A stretch of DNA of 22,357 nt from an uncultured Fretibacterium sp. (GTDB lineage Bacteria; Synergistota; Synergistia; Synergistales; Aminobacteriaceae): assembly GCA_937915835.1 (NCBI GenBank), contig CALGHA010000170.1, positions 1 to 22,357 of the forward strand. Direction: 5' to 3'. Below, one piece after another: positions 7,310-14,893 of the stretch. Every line of letters begins with the position of its first letter. Within the stretch, counting starts at the first letter, position 1. Position numbers and translations under genes: made by a program. The notes beneath the pieces are model-generated. The model searched no databases and was not told the DNA's origin. It worked only from the letters and a program-made list of their open reading frames with translations.

Positions 7310-7481
7310 CCTTCAGGCTGGAGGGACATTAACGCAGGAACAAATCGACTACGTTAAACGGACAATGCCGGAAAGGTGTGGAGATTTAGGAACATCTGCA
7401 TCGGTTGCGGCGGAATTACTGACCAGTAAGGAATTTTCAGAGGTAAGAAGTCAGGCTAATTCTTTCGGGAATGTTCGATAA
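7296..7481 (+). pseudogene. Remnant, probably C-terminus of a second SDR
   Basis: The frame TLTQEQIDYVKRTMPERCGD...ASVAAELLTSKEFSEV resembles the C-terminal region of FabG-like short-chain dehydrogenases (MPxxRxGxxxEVAxxxxFLxSxxAS..TGQ..xxxGG), with small indels and no YxxxK catalytic core. It has no ribosome site and starts inside the preceding remnant. I read it as the 3' debris of another SDR gene. The identification is by pattern only and is less sure than that of the 7065 piece. Confidence 0.5.
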
Positions 7482-7632
7482 ATTTCCGACACTAAAAATC
7501 ATTGCCGGGCACTGGGGCGAAACAATACTTCCGTATTTCAATGTAAGTGCTGACTTCCTGACACTCGAACAGAAAGAACTAATTGCTCACAAGAACGCAG
7601 AAAGAATTTTACATATTAAAGGAAAAAATTAA
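7471..7632 (+). pseudogene. Amidohydrolase remnant (C-terminal pieces)
   Basis: The frame reads FPTLKIIAGHWGETILPYF and then TLEQKELIAHKNAERILHI before TAA 7630-7632. The first part matches the RFPxLKxIxGHxGExLPy segment and the second the ExKEKIAHxNAERLL C-terminus of amidohydrolase-2 family decarboxylases. The ~50 residues normally between them, including the SVDYP metal-site region, are absent, so this is an internally deleted 3' end. The stop overlaps the ATG of the next gene by one base (TAATG), which implies former operon coupling. The N-terminal stub at 4969-5010 could derive from the same or a related gene. Confidence 0.75.
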
Positions 7633-9383
7633 TGATAAAGAAATTATTAGCAATCATTGCCGTGATTTTCATACTAACTTTTACAGCTTATGCCACAGAA
7701 AATCCCTACACCGTAAAATCAGGCCTATACTTCAGCGAACAGTGGGGCTTGTACATTGCTAATATCATTGAGAATAACGGAAAAATTTCCAATGTCATAA
7801 TAGACCGTCTCGCTAACGGAAAAAGCAGCAAGGAACTTCACGACAATTACGGAATAAAGCGCGTGAGTTCCATAAATAAAGATTGGTGGGAACAAGTTGC
7901 ATATTATGAGAGCTGGGTTGTTGAACACGGATTAGAGGCGGTAAAAACTGACGATAAAGGCCATGCGCTAAACACGGATTTGATTTCCGGTGCAACAATC
8001 AATGTCGCTGATTTATCCGAAGCAGTTAAGAATGCCCAAGACGGCAAGACCGAAGACGGAGGTTATACCATCAAGACAGGTATGTCGTATAACGATACGT
8101 GGGGATTGTACGTAGCAAATGTAATCTTCAAAGACGGAAAAATTTTCAAGATACTGCTTGATTACATCACCAAAGACGGAGAAAATATCAAAGAGAAATA
8201 CGACAATTACGGAATGAAGCCGCTTAGCTCTATTAATAAAGATTGGTGGGAACAAGCAGCTTATTATGAAGATTGGGTTCTGAAGAATGGCATAGACGCA
8301 GTGAAGTATGACGCTGAAGGTAAAGCCGTGAATGTCGATTTGGTTTCTGGCGCAACTATGTTAGTCGACGATATGACTATGGCTGTTCGGGACGCATTGA
8401 AGGAGGACGAAGCGACAGTTAAGCAGAGTAGTTTAACTCTAACATATTCCGATCATGAACCTTTAGGGAACATGCGCACGAAATTTCTGAATGATGTATT
8501 TTTCCCCGCAATAGAGAAAGAAACATCAGGACGTATAAAAATTAATCCTGTATGGAACGGCGAAATCAGCATAAGCTACGAGAATTTGAACACGGTAAAA
8601 GACGGAACACGCGCACAAATTACCGTAATAGTTCCAGAATACAGCATGAAAGAACTTCCATTACATCAGCTCTTTAAAAGTTTTCCGACCGGGCCAATCG
8701 GACAAGAACAGGTTAACTTTTTCCGTAATGTCTATCATGAAATCCCCGAACTCGTAAATGAACTCGAAGCGCAGAACATTCACCCGATAATCATTGCCAC
8801 TGGATACCCTGCTGCATTCTTTAGCTTAAAGCCGTTGAAGTCATTGCGAGACATCAAAGGGCAGAACTGGAGGAGCGCAAGTTTTTGGCACAAAGATTTT
8901 CTCGCCAACGCCGGAGCAACTCCCGTAACTATTTCATGGGGGCAAGGAGTATATGACGCTCTCGACAACGGAACACTTGACGGCCTAATCGTGAACATTG
9001 ACAGCGGATATGACCTCAAAGCACACAAAGCAGCTCCGAACATTCTTGCGTCAAAAAAATTATGGCTCGGACATGAATATATTATCGCAATGAATAAAGA
9101 CGTTTGGGACAAATTACCCGATGAAGACAAGAAAGCTATAGAACGTGCGGCTGAGAGTTCGTATAAAGTTCTTGGCGGAATTATGGACGAGCGTTTTACG
9201 TGGCAGCTTGAAACTCTGAGGAATGACGGCGCAACAGTTAGACTTCTTACTGATGATGAAGTCGCTTACTGGGAAGAGGCTACAAATTACAAGAGCATTC
9301 AGGCCAAGTGGGCAGAGGAAAATAATGCGGTCAGCGTTCTTGAAGCAATACGCAAGTGTATGAACGGAGGGACCGGAAATTGA
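7632..9383 (+). CDS. Secreted tandem FMN-binding / TRAP solute-binding (DctP) fusion
   Basis: A 583-residue exported protein with three parts. A signal peptide (residues 1-21, ending TAYA) is followed by two FMN_bind-type repeats (about 24-135 and 144-255) with flavinylation motifs DLISGAT and DLVSGAT. Thr122 and Thr242, exactly 120 residues apart, are the predicted sites for covalent FMN attached by an ApbE-type transferase. The repeats share SSINKDWWEQ and (Y)YExWV. Residues ~266-583 form a DctP-like periplasmic binding protein, with DIKGQNWRSA (Arg414 at the position that usually clamps the ligand carboxylate), WGQGVYDAL and NGTLDG. No TRAP membrane subunits or apbE are in the window. The start is ATG 7632, after AAAGGA. 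It is followed by overlapping (TTGA) translation of the PNPOx-like gene. Likely role: binding a carboxylate in the envelope next to a redox-active flavin, for uptake, sensing or reduction. Confidence 0.88.
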   Translation: MIKKLLAIIAVIFILTFTAYATENPYTVKSGLYFSEQWGLYIANIIENNGKISNVIIDRLANGKSSKELHDNYGIKRVSSINKDWWEQVAYYESWVVEHGLEAVKTDDKGHALNTDLISGATINVADLSEAVKNAQDGKTEDGGYTIKTGMSYNDTWGLYVANVIFKDGKIFKILLDYITKDGENIKEKYDNYGMKPLSSINKDWWEQAAYYEDWVLKNGIDAVKYDAEGKAVNVDLVSGATMLVDDMTMAVRDALKEDEATVKQSSLTLTYSDHEPLGNMRTKFLNDVFFPAIEKETSGRIKINPVWNGEISISYENLNTVKDGTRAQITVIVPEYSMKELPLHQLFKSFPTGPIGQEQVNFFRNVYHEIPELVNELEAQNIHPIIIATGYPAAFFSLKPLKSLRDIKGQNWRSASFWHKDFLANAGATPVTISWGQGVYDALDNGTLDGLIVNIDSGYDLKAHKAAPNILASKKLWLGHEYIIAMNKDVWDKLPDEDKKAIERAAESSYKVLGGIMDERFTWQLETLRNDGATVRLLTDDEVAYWEEATNYKSIQAKWAEENNAVSVLEAIRKCMNGGTGN

Positions 9384-9781
9384 GCAGAGCATATGATTTT
9401 CTGAAGGACTGCAATTTCTACTACATTCTTACTGTTGACGGAGATTATCCAGCAGGCAGACCCATAAGCGGCATACTTGAGGCTGACGGAGTAATGTACT
9501 TCGGCACACGGACGGATAAGGCATTCTACAGTCAGCTTACACAAAATCCTCACGTTGGGCTTGTTGCGTTCAATAAAGGCAGGTGGCTTCGTTTTTATGC
9601 TGATGTTGAGGAAACGCATGACCCATCAATCCGTGAAAAATATCTCATAAGACTTACTGCAGAGCTTAAAAGGTTCGGAAGTTCTGATAATCCACTTCTT
9701 GCCGTTTTCGCAATGCACATCGTGAAAGCAGAACTTCACACGGGAGAGAACAGCGAATACATTACAGAGGAGGAAAAATAA
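9380..9781 (+). CDS. PNPOx-like (split-barrel) flavin-binding protein
   Basis: A small (133-residue) cytoplasmic protein of the pyridoxamine-5'-phosphate-oxidase-like split-barrel superfamily. It shows the typical run YYILTVDGDYPAGRPISGI, then MYFGTRTDKAFYSQLTQNPHVGLV, where the GTRTDKAFYxQL strand-helix is the usual flavin phosphate region, and RWLRFYADVE. Such proteins bind FMN, F420 or haem and often reduce small quinones or xenobiotics; the length and lack of the PNPOx C-terminal motif argue against true PdxH. The start is TTG 9380, overlapping the TGA of the fusion gene and preceded by GGAGGGA. An in-frame start at 9356 would lie inside the previous gene and before the ribosome site. The stop TAA is directly followed by the next ATG, so three genes are tightly coupled. 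Confidence 0.8.
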   Translation: MSRAYDFLKDCNFYYILTVDGDYPAGRPISGILEADGVMYFGTRTDKAFYSQLTQNPHVGLVAFNKGRWLRFYADVEETHDPSIREKYLIRLTAELKRFGSSDNPLLAVFAMHIVKAELHTGENSEYITEEEK

Positions 9782-11524
9782 ATGTCAACTTTAGAAGAAT
9801 TAATGATATTCAAACCGTCAAAGCAATACAAGCCAGAATGTCCCCAGCTTATCAAGTCCGGAAAAAGCATACTCCCCAAAGGCTGGCAGGTTGAAGAGGG
9901 ATTTATGCCGCTTCCTTGTGATATTGTCGTCGAGAAGGATGTTCGCGTTGAAATGAGGGACGGCGTATCACTCTGCGTTGATATTTTCAGGCCCGTAACG
10001 AGTGATAAAGTTCCTGTGTTAGTCTCATGGAGCCCGTACGGAAAAGATAACGGAACACGTCCAAGCTATAAGAGCCTGTTTAAAGTAATCGGAATTCCCG
10101 ACAGCAAATTATCAGGACTTCAGAAATTCGAGGGAAGCGATCCGGCTTATTGGTGCGCTCAAGGTTACGCGGTCTGCAATCCCGACACACGAGGCATAAC
10201 GAAATCCGAAGGAACGATTTACACAATCGGCTCACACGAAGCTAAAGACGGTTATGATTTAATCGAGTGGCTCGCGGTTCAAGACTGGTGCAATGGAAAA
10301 GTCGCTTTAAGCGGAACATCTTATCTCGCGTTCTCTCAATGGTTCATTGCGTCAACACAGCCTCCTCATCTAGCAGCAATCAATCCTGAAGAAGGTCTAA
10401 GTGATGCTTACAGGGATTTAGTGAGCAGGGGAGGAATTACGGACGTGGGATTTGCGGCACGTATTCAGTTCAGCCAAGCTCACGAAGGAGAACCCGTTCA
10501 ATGGGAAGATTTAGCCGCTGAAGGTCTGAAATATCCTCTTGCTGATAATGAACTTTGGCAGGACAAAATTGCTAAGCCCGAGAAAATTACGTGTCCTGCT
10601 TACGTCGTCGCGAGTTACAGCAATACTCTTCACACAATGGGAACTTTCAGAGCCTGGCGTGCAATTCCGGACGGCAAAAAGTGGCTTCGTATTCATGACG
10701 GGCAGGAGTGGCCGGATTTTTATACTCAAGAATATATTGACGACAGGAAGAAATTTTTTGATTTTTATCTCAAGGGAATTAATAACGGTTGGGAAGATAC
10801 GCCGATTATTCGCTATTCTCTTCATGATTTTGAGGGCGGCAATCTCACGGGAATTCCTGCAAAAACTTTTCCTCCTGAAGGCGTGAAGTATGAGAAATTA
10901 TATCTTGACGGCCTGACACGAACCCTTACGGCCAATTCTCAGGATAAAGATTTTCCCGTCAAATATAATTCTGAAGGTGTCGTTACTCTTGCGTCATTCA
11001 TTTACACAGCCAGCAAACGCACGGAGATTATAGGCTACCCGAAAGTTAAATTATGGCTTGAAGCTGAAGGCTATAACGATATGGACGTATATATTTTGCT
11101 TTACAAACTCGACAAGTTAGGGAATATGCTTCAGCAGTTCACCGTTCCTAATCATGGGGCAATCAATCACGACTTGACCGAACGGGGCGGAAGTATTTTA
11201 CGTTATCGAGGAAGCACGGGAAGGCTCAGGGTTTCGATGAGACATCTTGACGAGGAAAAATCTACGCCGGAAATTCCCTATCACAGCTTTGACCGTATCG
11301 AGAAGCTCAATGCTGGCGAGATTGTGCCGGTTGAGATTGAGATGTACCCGACGGGATTAATATTATATCCTGGTGAAAGTTTGCGGCTTGTCGTGAGTGC
11401 GAGCGATGAAGCGGGTTCAATGATGCCTGGGACTGATCCGATTAAGCCGGATAATAAAGGATTTCACGTAATACATTGCGGAGGAGAATATAAATCATAC
11501 TTACAACTTCCGTTTAAGCGTTAA
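9782..11524 (+). CDS. CocE/NonD-type (X-Pro dipeptidyl-peptidase S15) hydrolase
   Basis: A 580-residue alpha/beta hydrolase of the cocaine-esterase/acyl-peptidase family, no signal peptide. The catalytic domain starts at VRVEMRDGVSLCVDIFRP. PDTRGITKSEG, the WLAVQDWCNGKVALSGTSYLA segment with nucleophile Ser180, and the C-terminal jelly-roll (from about residue 400, GYPKVKLWLEA to YPGESLRLVVSASD) match the family in order. The usual Asp-bearing stretch (GWxD) reads ASYSNTLHTMGTF and the His region reads RIHDGQEWPDFY, variants seen in one branch of these hydrolases, so I cannot fix the other triad members. The ATG follows the TAA of the PNPOx gene directly, with GAGGAGG in the end of that gene. 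It probably cleaves an ester, amide or acyl group of the compound handled by this locus. Confidence 0.85.
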   Translation: MSTLEELMIFKPSKQYKPECPQLIKSGKSILPKGWQVEEGFMPLPCDIVVEKDVRVEMRDGVSLCVDIFRPVTSDKVPVLVSWSPYGKDNGTRPSYKSLFKVIGIPDSKLSGLQKFEGSDPAYWCAQGYAVCNPDTRGITKSEGTIYTIGSHEAKDGYDLIEWLAVQDWCNGKVALSGTSYLAFSQWFIASTQPPHLAAINPEEGLSDAYRDLVSRGGITDVGFAARIQFSQAHEGEPVQWEDLAAEGLKYPLADNELWQDKIAKPEKITCPAYVVASYSNTLHTMGTFRAWRAIPDGKKWLRIHDGQEWPDFYTQEYIDDRKKFFDFYLKGINNGWEDTPIIRYSLHDFEGGNLTGIPAKTFPPEGVKYEKLYLDGLTRTLTANSQDKDFPVKYNSEGVVTLASFIYTASKRTEIIGYPKVKLWLEAEGYNDMDVYILLYKLDKLGNMLQQFTVPNHGAINHDLTERGGSILRYRGSTGRLRVSMRHLDEEKSTPEIPYHSFDRIEKLNAGEIVPVEIEMYPTGLILYPGESLRLVVSASDEAGSMMPGTDPIKPDNKGFHVIHCGGEYKSYLQLPFKR

Positions 11525-11606
11525 TAAAATTTATCGTCCAAGTTACGCAATTTATGGCATAATTAACACATCCATAAAAATTTTAACGAAAGAGGGCATA
11601 TTCTCA

Positions 11607-13436
11607 ATGAAAAAAGTTATGTTGTTACTCTTGTCTTGTCTTATCGTGTTATCGTGCTCATTAATTGCTTCAGCTGAGACTTATGATGTCGTCGGCACGG
11701 GCAAAAATGGCGACGTTCATGTCCTTGTTGAAATTGAGGACGGGAAAATTATCAGCGTTCAACTTGGAACACATGAGGAAACTCCGGGAATTTTTGAGCC
11801 AGCCGCAGAAAAAGTTCCTCAAGCTATCGTCGATAATCAGTCAGTCAATGTCGACGCTGTCGCAGGAGCTACGATGACTTCTGACGCAATCAAAGAGGCC
11901 GTTACGAAAGCTCTCGAATTGGCCGGTCTCAACGTCAGCGATTTCAACAAGTCAATAGCTAAAGCCGGAGAAGGTATCGTGAACGAAGAATCCGCAAAAG
12001 TCGTAGTCGTCGGCGGAGGAGCTGCGGGAATGATGGCCGCTATCAAACTTGCGAAAAACGGCGTTGATGTCCTCGTAATCGAGAAGGGCGCAACAATCGG
12101 TGTAGCTAACGGTTGGAATTGCGGCGGACCTATGGCCTCGAACACGAGCGTTCAGAAGGCTGAAGGAGTAACTATCACTGATGAGATGTTATTCAATGAC
12201 TTGACCGAAGACGCATATTTAACGAGTGACAGCAGATTATTACGACGTGTGCTTGCAAGGACCGGCGAGGCTGTGGAGTTGCAAATTGAAACAGGACTTG
12301 AAATGTTCTTACGCCCGGACAATTACGGAGCTGGTTATCGTTCTCGTCATGGTTACAAGACAGCAAAAGGAGACCGCCCGGCTTTCATTCAGGACGCTTA
12401 TCTCAAGGCTGGCGGAAGATTAATGTGCGAGACAACCGGCGAATCTTTAATCATGGAAAATGGCGACGTCGTAGGAATTAGAGCGGGAAAATCCGACGGA
12501 AGCAAGCTCAACATTAAGGCTGAAGCTGTCTTGCTCGCAACAGGAGGTTATCTCGGCAACAACAGCATTATCAAAGAACATTGGGGCGATATCGTCGTTA
12601 ATCCACTTGGCAACACTTTATCAACTGGCGACGGTCTCAGAATGGCACAAGAAGCCGGAGCAATGCAGGAAGAAAGTAGCTTTGCAATGATCTCGAACGA
12701 GTTCGGCGGCTCGAATAAAAAGGGCGGCGGCTGGCAGCGTTCAAACGGAGCAATGACCATCGGAATTTACGGCGGACTTCTTGTTGATCCAAACGGTGAA
12801 CGTTTCTTCAACGAGTATTACATGGCCAATCAGCCTTTATCCGTCGGCGGTGAAGCTGTTCTTCGTGCCGGAAAATTTTACGCTGTTGTGGATCAAGCCT
12901 TTGTTGACGCAATCAGCACAGTAGGATTGTTCGAGTACTTGGGAAATCCTGAGGATTGGTACGTCGGCAAAATGACCGCTAAAGGTGTTGTCTTGAAGAC
13001 TTTGCAGGAAGATTTAGACAAGGCAATAGCTCAAGGTTGGGCTGTTAAGGCTGACACAATCGAGGAATGCGCGAAATTCTTTAACATGAATAAACTTGCA
13101 GAGACCGTGAAAAATTATAATTCTTACTGTGAAGCCGGCAAAGATGAAGAATACTTCAAGAACCCGATTTTCTTGAAATCAGTAGCAAAAGCTCCGTTCT
13201 ATGTCGTTGAGTATGAGCCTTCAGCTTGGGGAACATTAGGAGGCGTTCGTACAGATAGTGAATTAAGAGTTTTACGCAAGGACTTGACACCGATTAAGGG
13301 CCTTTATGTCGCTGGAGTTGACGCGGGATCTTTATACTGCCAGCCTTATTATCAGGTTGAAGGAACTGCGGTAGGCTTAGCGTTCGGGTCAGGAATTTAC
13401 GCGGCTGATGTGATTATGTCGGATTTAGCGAAGTAA
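11607..13436 (+). CDS. Secreted FMN-binding / FAD-dependent reductase (fumarate/urocanate reductase superfamily)
   Basis: A 609-residue exported flavoprotein. The signal peptide (1-23, ending ASA; a lipoprotein form via VLSC is less likely) is followed by one FMN_bind domain (~24-105) with THEETPG and DAVAGAT, Thr89 being the predicted covalent FMN site. FAD_binding_2 follows: VVVVGGGAAGMMAA (~132-145), Glu159, LATGGYLGN (~310-318), TGDGLRMA and GLYVAGVDAG. The layout matches secreted fumarate, urocanate and related reductases, but the fumarate reductase residues are absent: the general-acid Arg after RFxNE is Ala407, HHTMGG is WGTLGG, and the late substrate Arg is replaced within CQPYYQVEG. 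So it most likely reduces a different acceptor. It has its own 82-base upstream gap with ribosome site AAAGAGGG and ends at a strong terminator. Electrons would arrive from a membrane flavin or quinone donor not seen here. Confidence 0.9.
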   Translation: MKKVMLLLLSCLIVLSCSLIASAETYDVVGTGKNGDVHVLVEIEDGKIISVQLGTHEETPGIFEPAAEKVPQAIVDNQSVNVDAVAGATMTSDAIKEAVTKALELAGLNVSDFNKSIAKAGEGIVNEESAKVVVVGGGAAGMMAAIKLAKNGVDVLVIEKGATIGVANGWNCGGPMASNTSVQKAEGVTITDEMLFNDLTEDAYLTSDSRLLRRVLARTGEAVELQIETGLEMFLRPDNYGAGYRSRHGYKTAKGDRPAFIQDAYLKAGGRLMCETTGESLIMENGDVVGIRAGKSDGSKLNIKAEAVLLATGGYLGNNSIIKEHWGDIVVNPLGNTLSTGDGLRMAQEAGAMQEESSFAMISNEFGGSNKKGGGWQRSNGAMTIGIYGGLLVDPNGERFFNEYYMANQPLSVGGEAVLRAGKFYAVVDQAFVDAISTVGLFEYLGNPEDWYVGKMTAKGVVLKTLQEDLDKAIAQGWAVKADTIEECAKFFNMNKLAETVKNYNSYCEAGKDEEYFKNPIFLKSVAKAPFYVVEYEPSAWGTLGGVRTDSELRVLRKDLTPIKGLYVAGVDAGSLYCQPYYQVEGTAVGLAFGSGIYAADVIMSDLAK

Positions 13437-13461
13437 GAAAAAGTTAATTCGTGTAAAAATT

Positions 13462-13494
13462 ATCTCTCTTGCTCAGTGCAGGGGAGATTTTTTT
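13462..13494 (+). terminator. Rho-independent terminator after the FAD reductase
   Basis: An 11-pair stem (ATCTCTCTTGC / GCAGGGGAGAT, with G-U pairs), a TCAGT loop, and a run of seven T residues at 13488-13494. It closes the redox gene block. Confidence 0.9.
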
Positions 13495-13565
13495 ATGATG
13501 TATGATAAAATTTACTAATTCTTCATTTCATTTTCGTAAAAGCAACAGGAGGCTGAGAAGTTAAA

Positions 13566-13982
13566 TTGTCCCCTAAAGGTGTTCATTATATCGTAGAAGT
13601 TTCTGGCTGTGATGACACTATCACTAACGTTCCGAAGTTACAAGATATTCTTGTCGAAGCTGCAAACCGCGCACATGCTCAAGTCTGGTCCGTATCGTTC
13701 AACAAATTTCCGCCTAATGGTGTAAGCGGCGTTGTCGTAATAAGCGAGTCGCATTTATCCGTTCATACTTGGCCGGAAGTTAATTACATGGCTCTGGACA
13801 TTTACACTTGCGGAGCTCACACAGAACCGATGTTAGCCGTTGATTACGTTCTGGAGAAAGTCAGGGCGAGACATATTCACGTTACGGAGATTACTCGCGG
13901 GCTTGATGATAATGATGAAACTTTCTATCATTCGTTCATAACTTGGGAAGAAGACAGAATTAACGGGTTGAAGAAATCATGA
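13566..13982 (+). CDS. speH: S-adenosylmethionine decarboxylase proenzyme (SpeH type)
   Basis: Makes decarboxylated AdoMet, the aminopropyl donor for spermidine. The 138-residue sequence fits the small bacterial/archaeal class. The self-cleavage site is Glu61-Ser62 in VVISESHLSVHTWPE, so Ser62 becomes the pyruvoyl group; His67 and Cys82 (in DIYTCG) match the processing His and the catalytic Cys. The start is TTG 13566, with AGGAGG 13 bases upstream, rather long spacing; no better start is seen. An extended -10-like TGATAAAAT (13503-13511) lies between the preceding terminator and the gene. Its TGA overlaps the ATG of the secreted esterase (ATGA). No spermidine synthase is in the window. The context, with metF and the methionine synthase activation protein, points to AdoMet economy. 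Confidence 0.95.
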   Translation: MSPKGVHYIVEVSGCDDTITNVPKLQDILVEAANRAHAQVWSVSFNKFPPNGVSGVVVISESHLSVHTWPEVNYMALDIYTCGAHTEPMLAVDYVLEKVRARHIHVTEITRGLDDNDETFYHSFITWEEDRINGLKKS

Positions 13983-14869
13983 AGCTCAAAATTTTTCTGA
14001 CGTTATTAATCCTCGCAATTTCCTCAACAAGTTATGCCGCAAACTTATTCCATACTGATAAATCCGGCGACGAAGTTTTGCAGGCCTTAATTAACGATAA
14101 AGCCGATAAGTTCAGCGTTCAGACTTTCAGCGATGACGTTACGGGCTTAACTCTCAGTTACAATTTATATTTGCCGGAGAATTACTCACCTGAGAAAAAA
14201 TATCCTGTCGTGTTCTTCATAGCTGATGCAAGCTCGGTCGGAAAAGAGCCGGAATTTTCGCTCAAACAGGGTTACGGCGCTTTAGTCTGGACAGAATATG
14301 ACTGTATCGTGATTAACCCGTTCTATAATGTTACAGTTTTAGACGATCACGGCAGCTTCACTATGAGTGATTACGTTGAAATCACGGGGAGATTTGTCCG
14401 CTGGGCAGTGAAGAATTACGCGATTGACGAAAAAAGAGTTTACGCGACCGGCCAATCAATGGGATGTATGACTTTTCTCGTATTAGCTTCGGAATATTCG
14501 GATTTGTTCACGGCATGTTTATTCGTGTCAGGTCAATGGGACATTAACACGCTCGGAAAATTGGCCGGACAAAAATTTATCTACGTAACTTCTGCCGGAG
14601 ATGATAAGGCTTCAACCGGACAAAAAGAAGTGATTGACATGTTCGACGCTGAAAAAGTTTCATGTGTCTGGTATAAGAATATTAACGCGAAAAATCCGGA
14701 CGCAAAACTTTCCAACGGACAACGGGCTAATTTCATAACTTTCACTAAAGGAACAACTCTTATAGACGAAAACGAAAACGAGAAAAATTATTCTGAGCAT
14801 ATGACTTCGTTTGATTACGCCTATAAAATGCAGGAACTTAGGGAATGGCTTTTAGCTCAGACTAGATAA
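13979..14869 (+). CDS. Secreted alpha/beta hydrolase (esterase/PHB-depolymerase-like)
   Basis: A 296-residue exported serine hydrolase. The signal peptide (MKLKIFLTLLILAISSTSYA) is cleaved after Ala20. The mature part opens with the esterase pattern LTLSYNLYLPENYSPEKKYPVVFFI. The nucleophile is Ser160 in ATGQSMGCMTF; TSAGDDKAS supplies a likely Asp and SEHMTSF a likely His. This organisation matches the PHB-depolymerase-like and feruloyl-esterase-like group often labelled as prolyl oligopeptidase-like hydrolases. It overlaps speH by four bases and metF follows after 24 bases, so it is co-transcribed with AdoMet genes despite no obvious metabolic link. The substrate is unknown. Confidence 0.85.
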   Translation: MKLKIFLTLLILAISSTSYAANLFHTDKSGDEVLQALINDKADKFSVQTFSDDVTGLTLSYNLYLPENYSPEKKYPVVFFIADASSVGKEPEFSLKQGYGALVWTEYDCIVINPFYNVTVLDDHGSFTMSDYVEITGRFVRWAVKNYAIDEKRVYATGQSMGCMTFLVLASEYSDLFTACLFVSGQWDINTLGKLAGQKFIYVTSAGDDKASTGQKEVIDMFDAEKVSCVWYKNINAKNPDAKLSNGQRANFITFTKGTTLIDENENEKNYSEHMTSFDYAYKMQELREWLLAQTR

Positions 14870-14893
14870 TTATTATGAGGGGAGACTATTAAC

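Noticed and set aside
7873..8270. Recurring nucleotide stretch (GATTGGTGGGAACAAG) as a mobile or CRISPR-like repeat
   Set aside because: Only two copies, 364 bases apart; they encode the same motif in the two FMN-binding domains, so this is gene-internal domain duplication.
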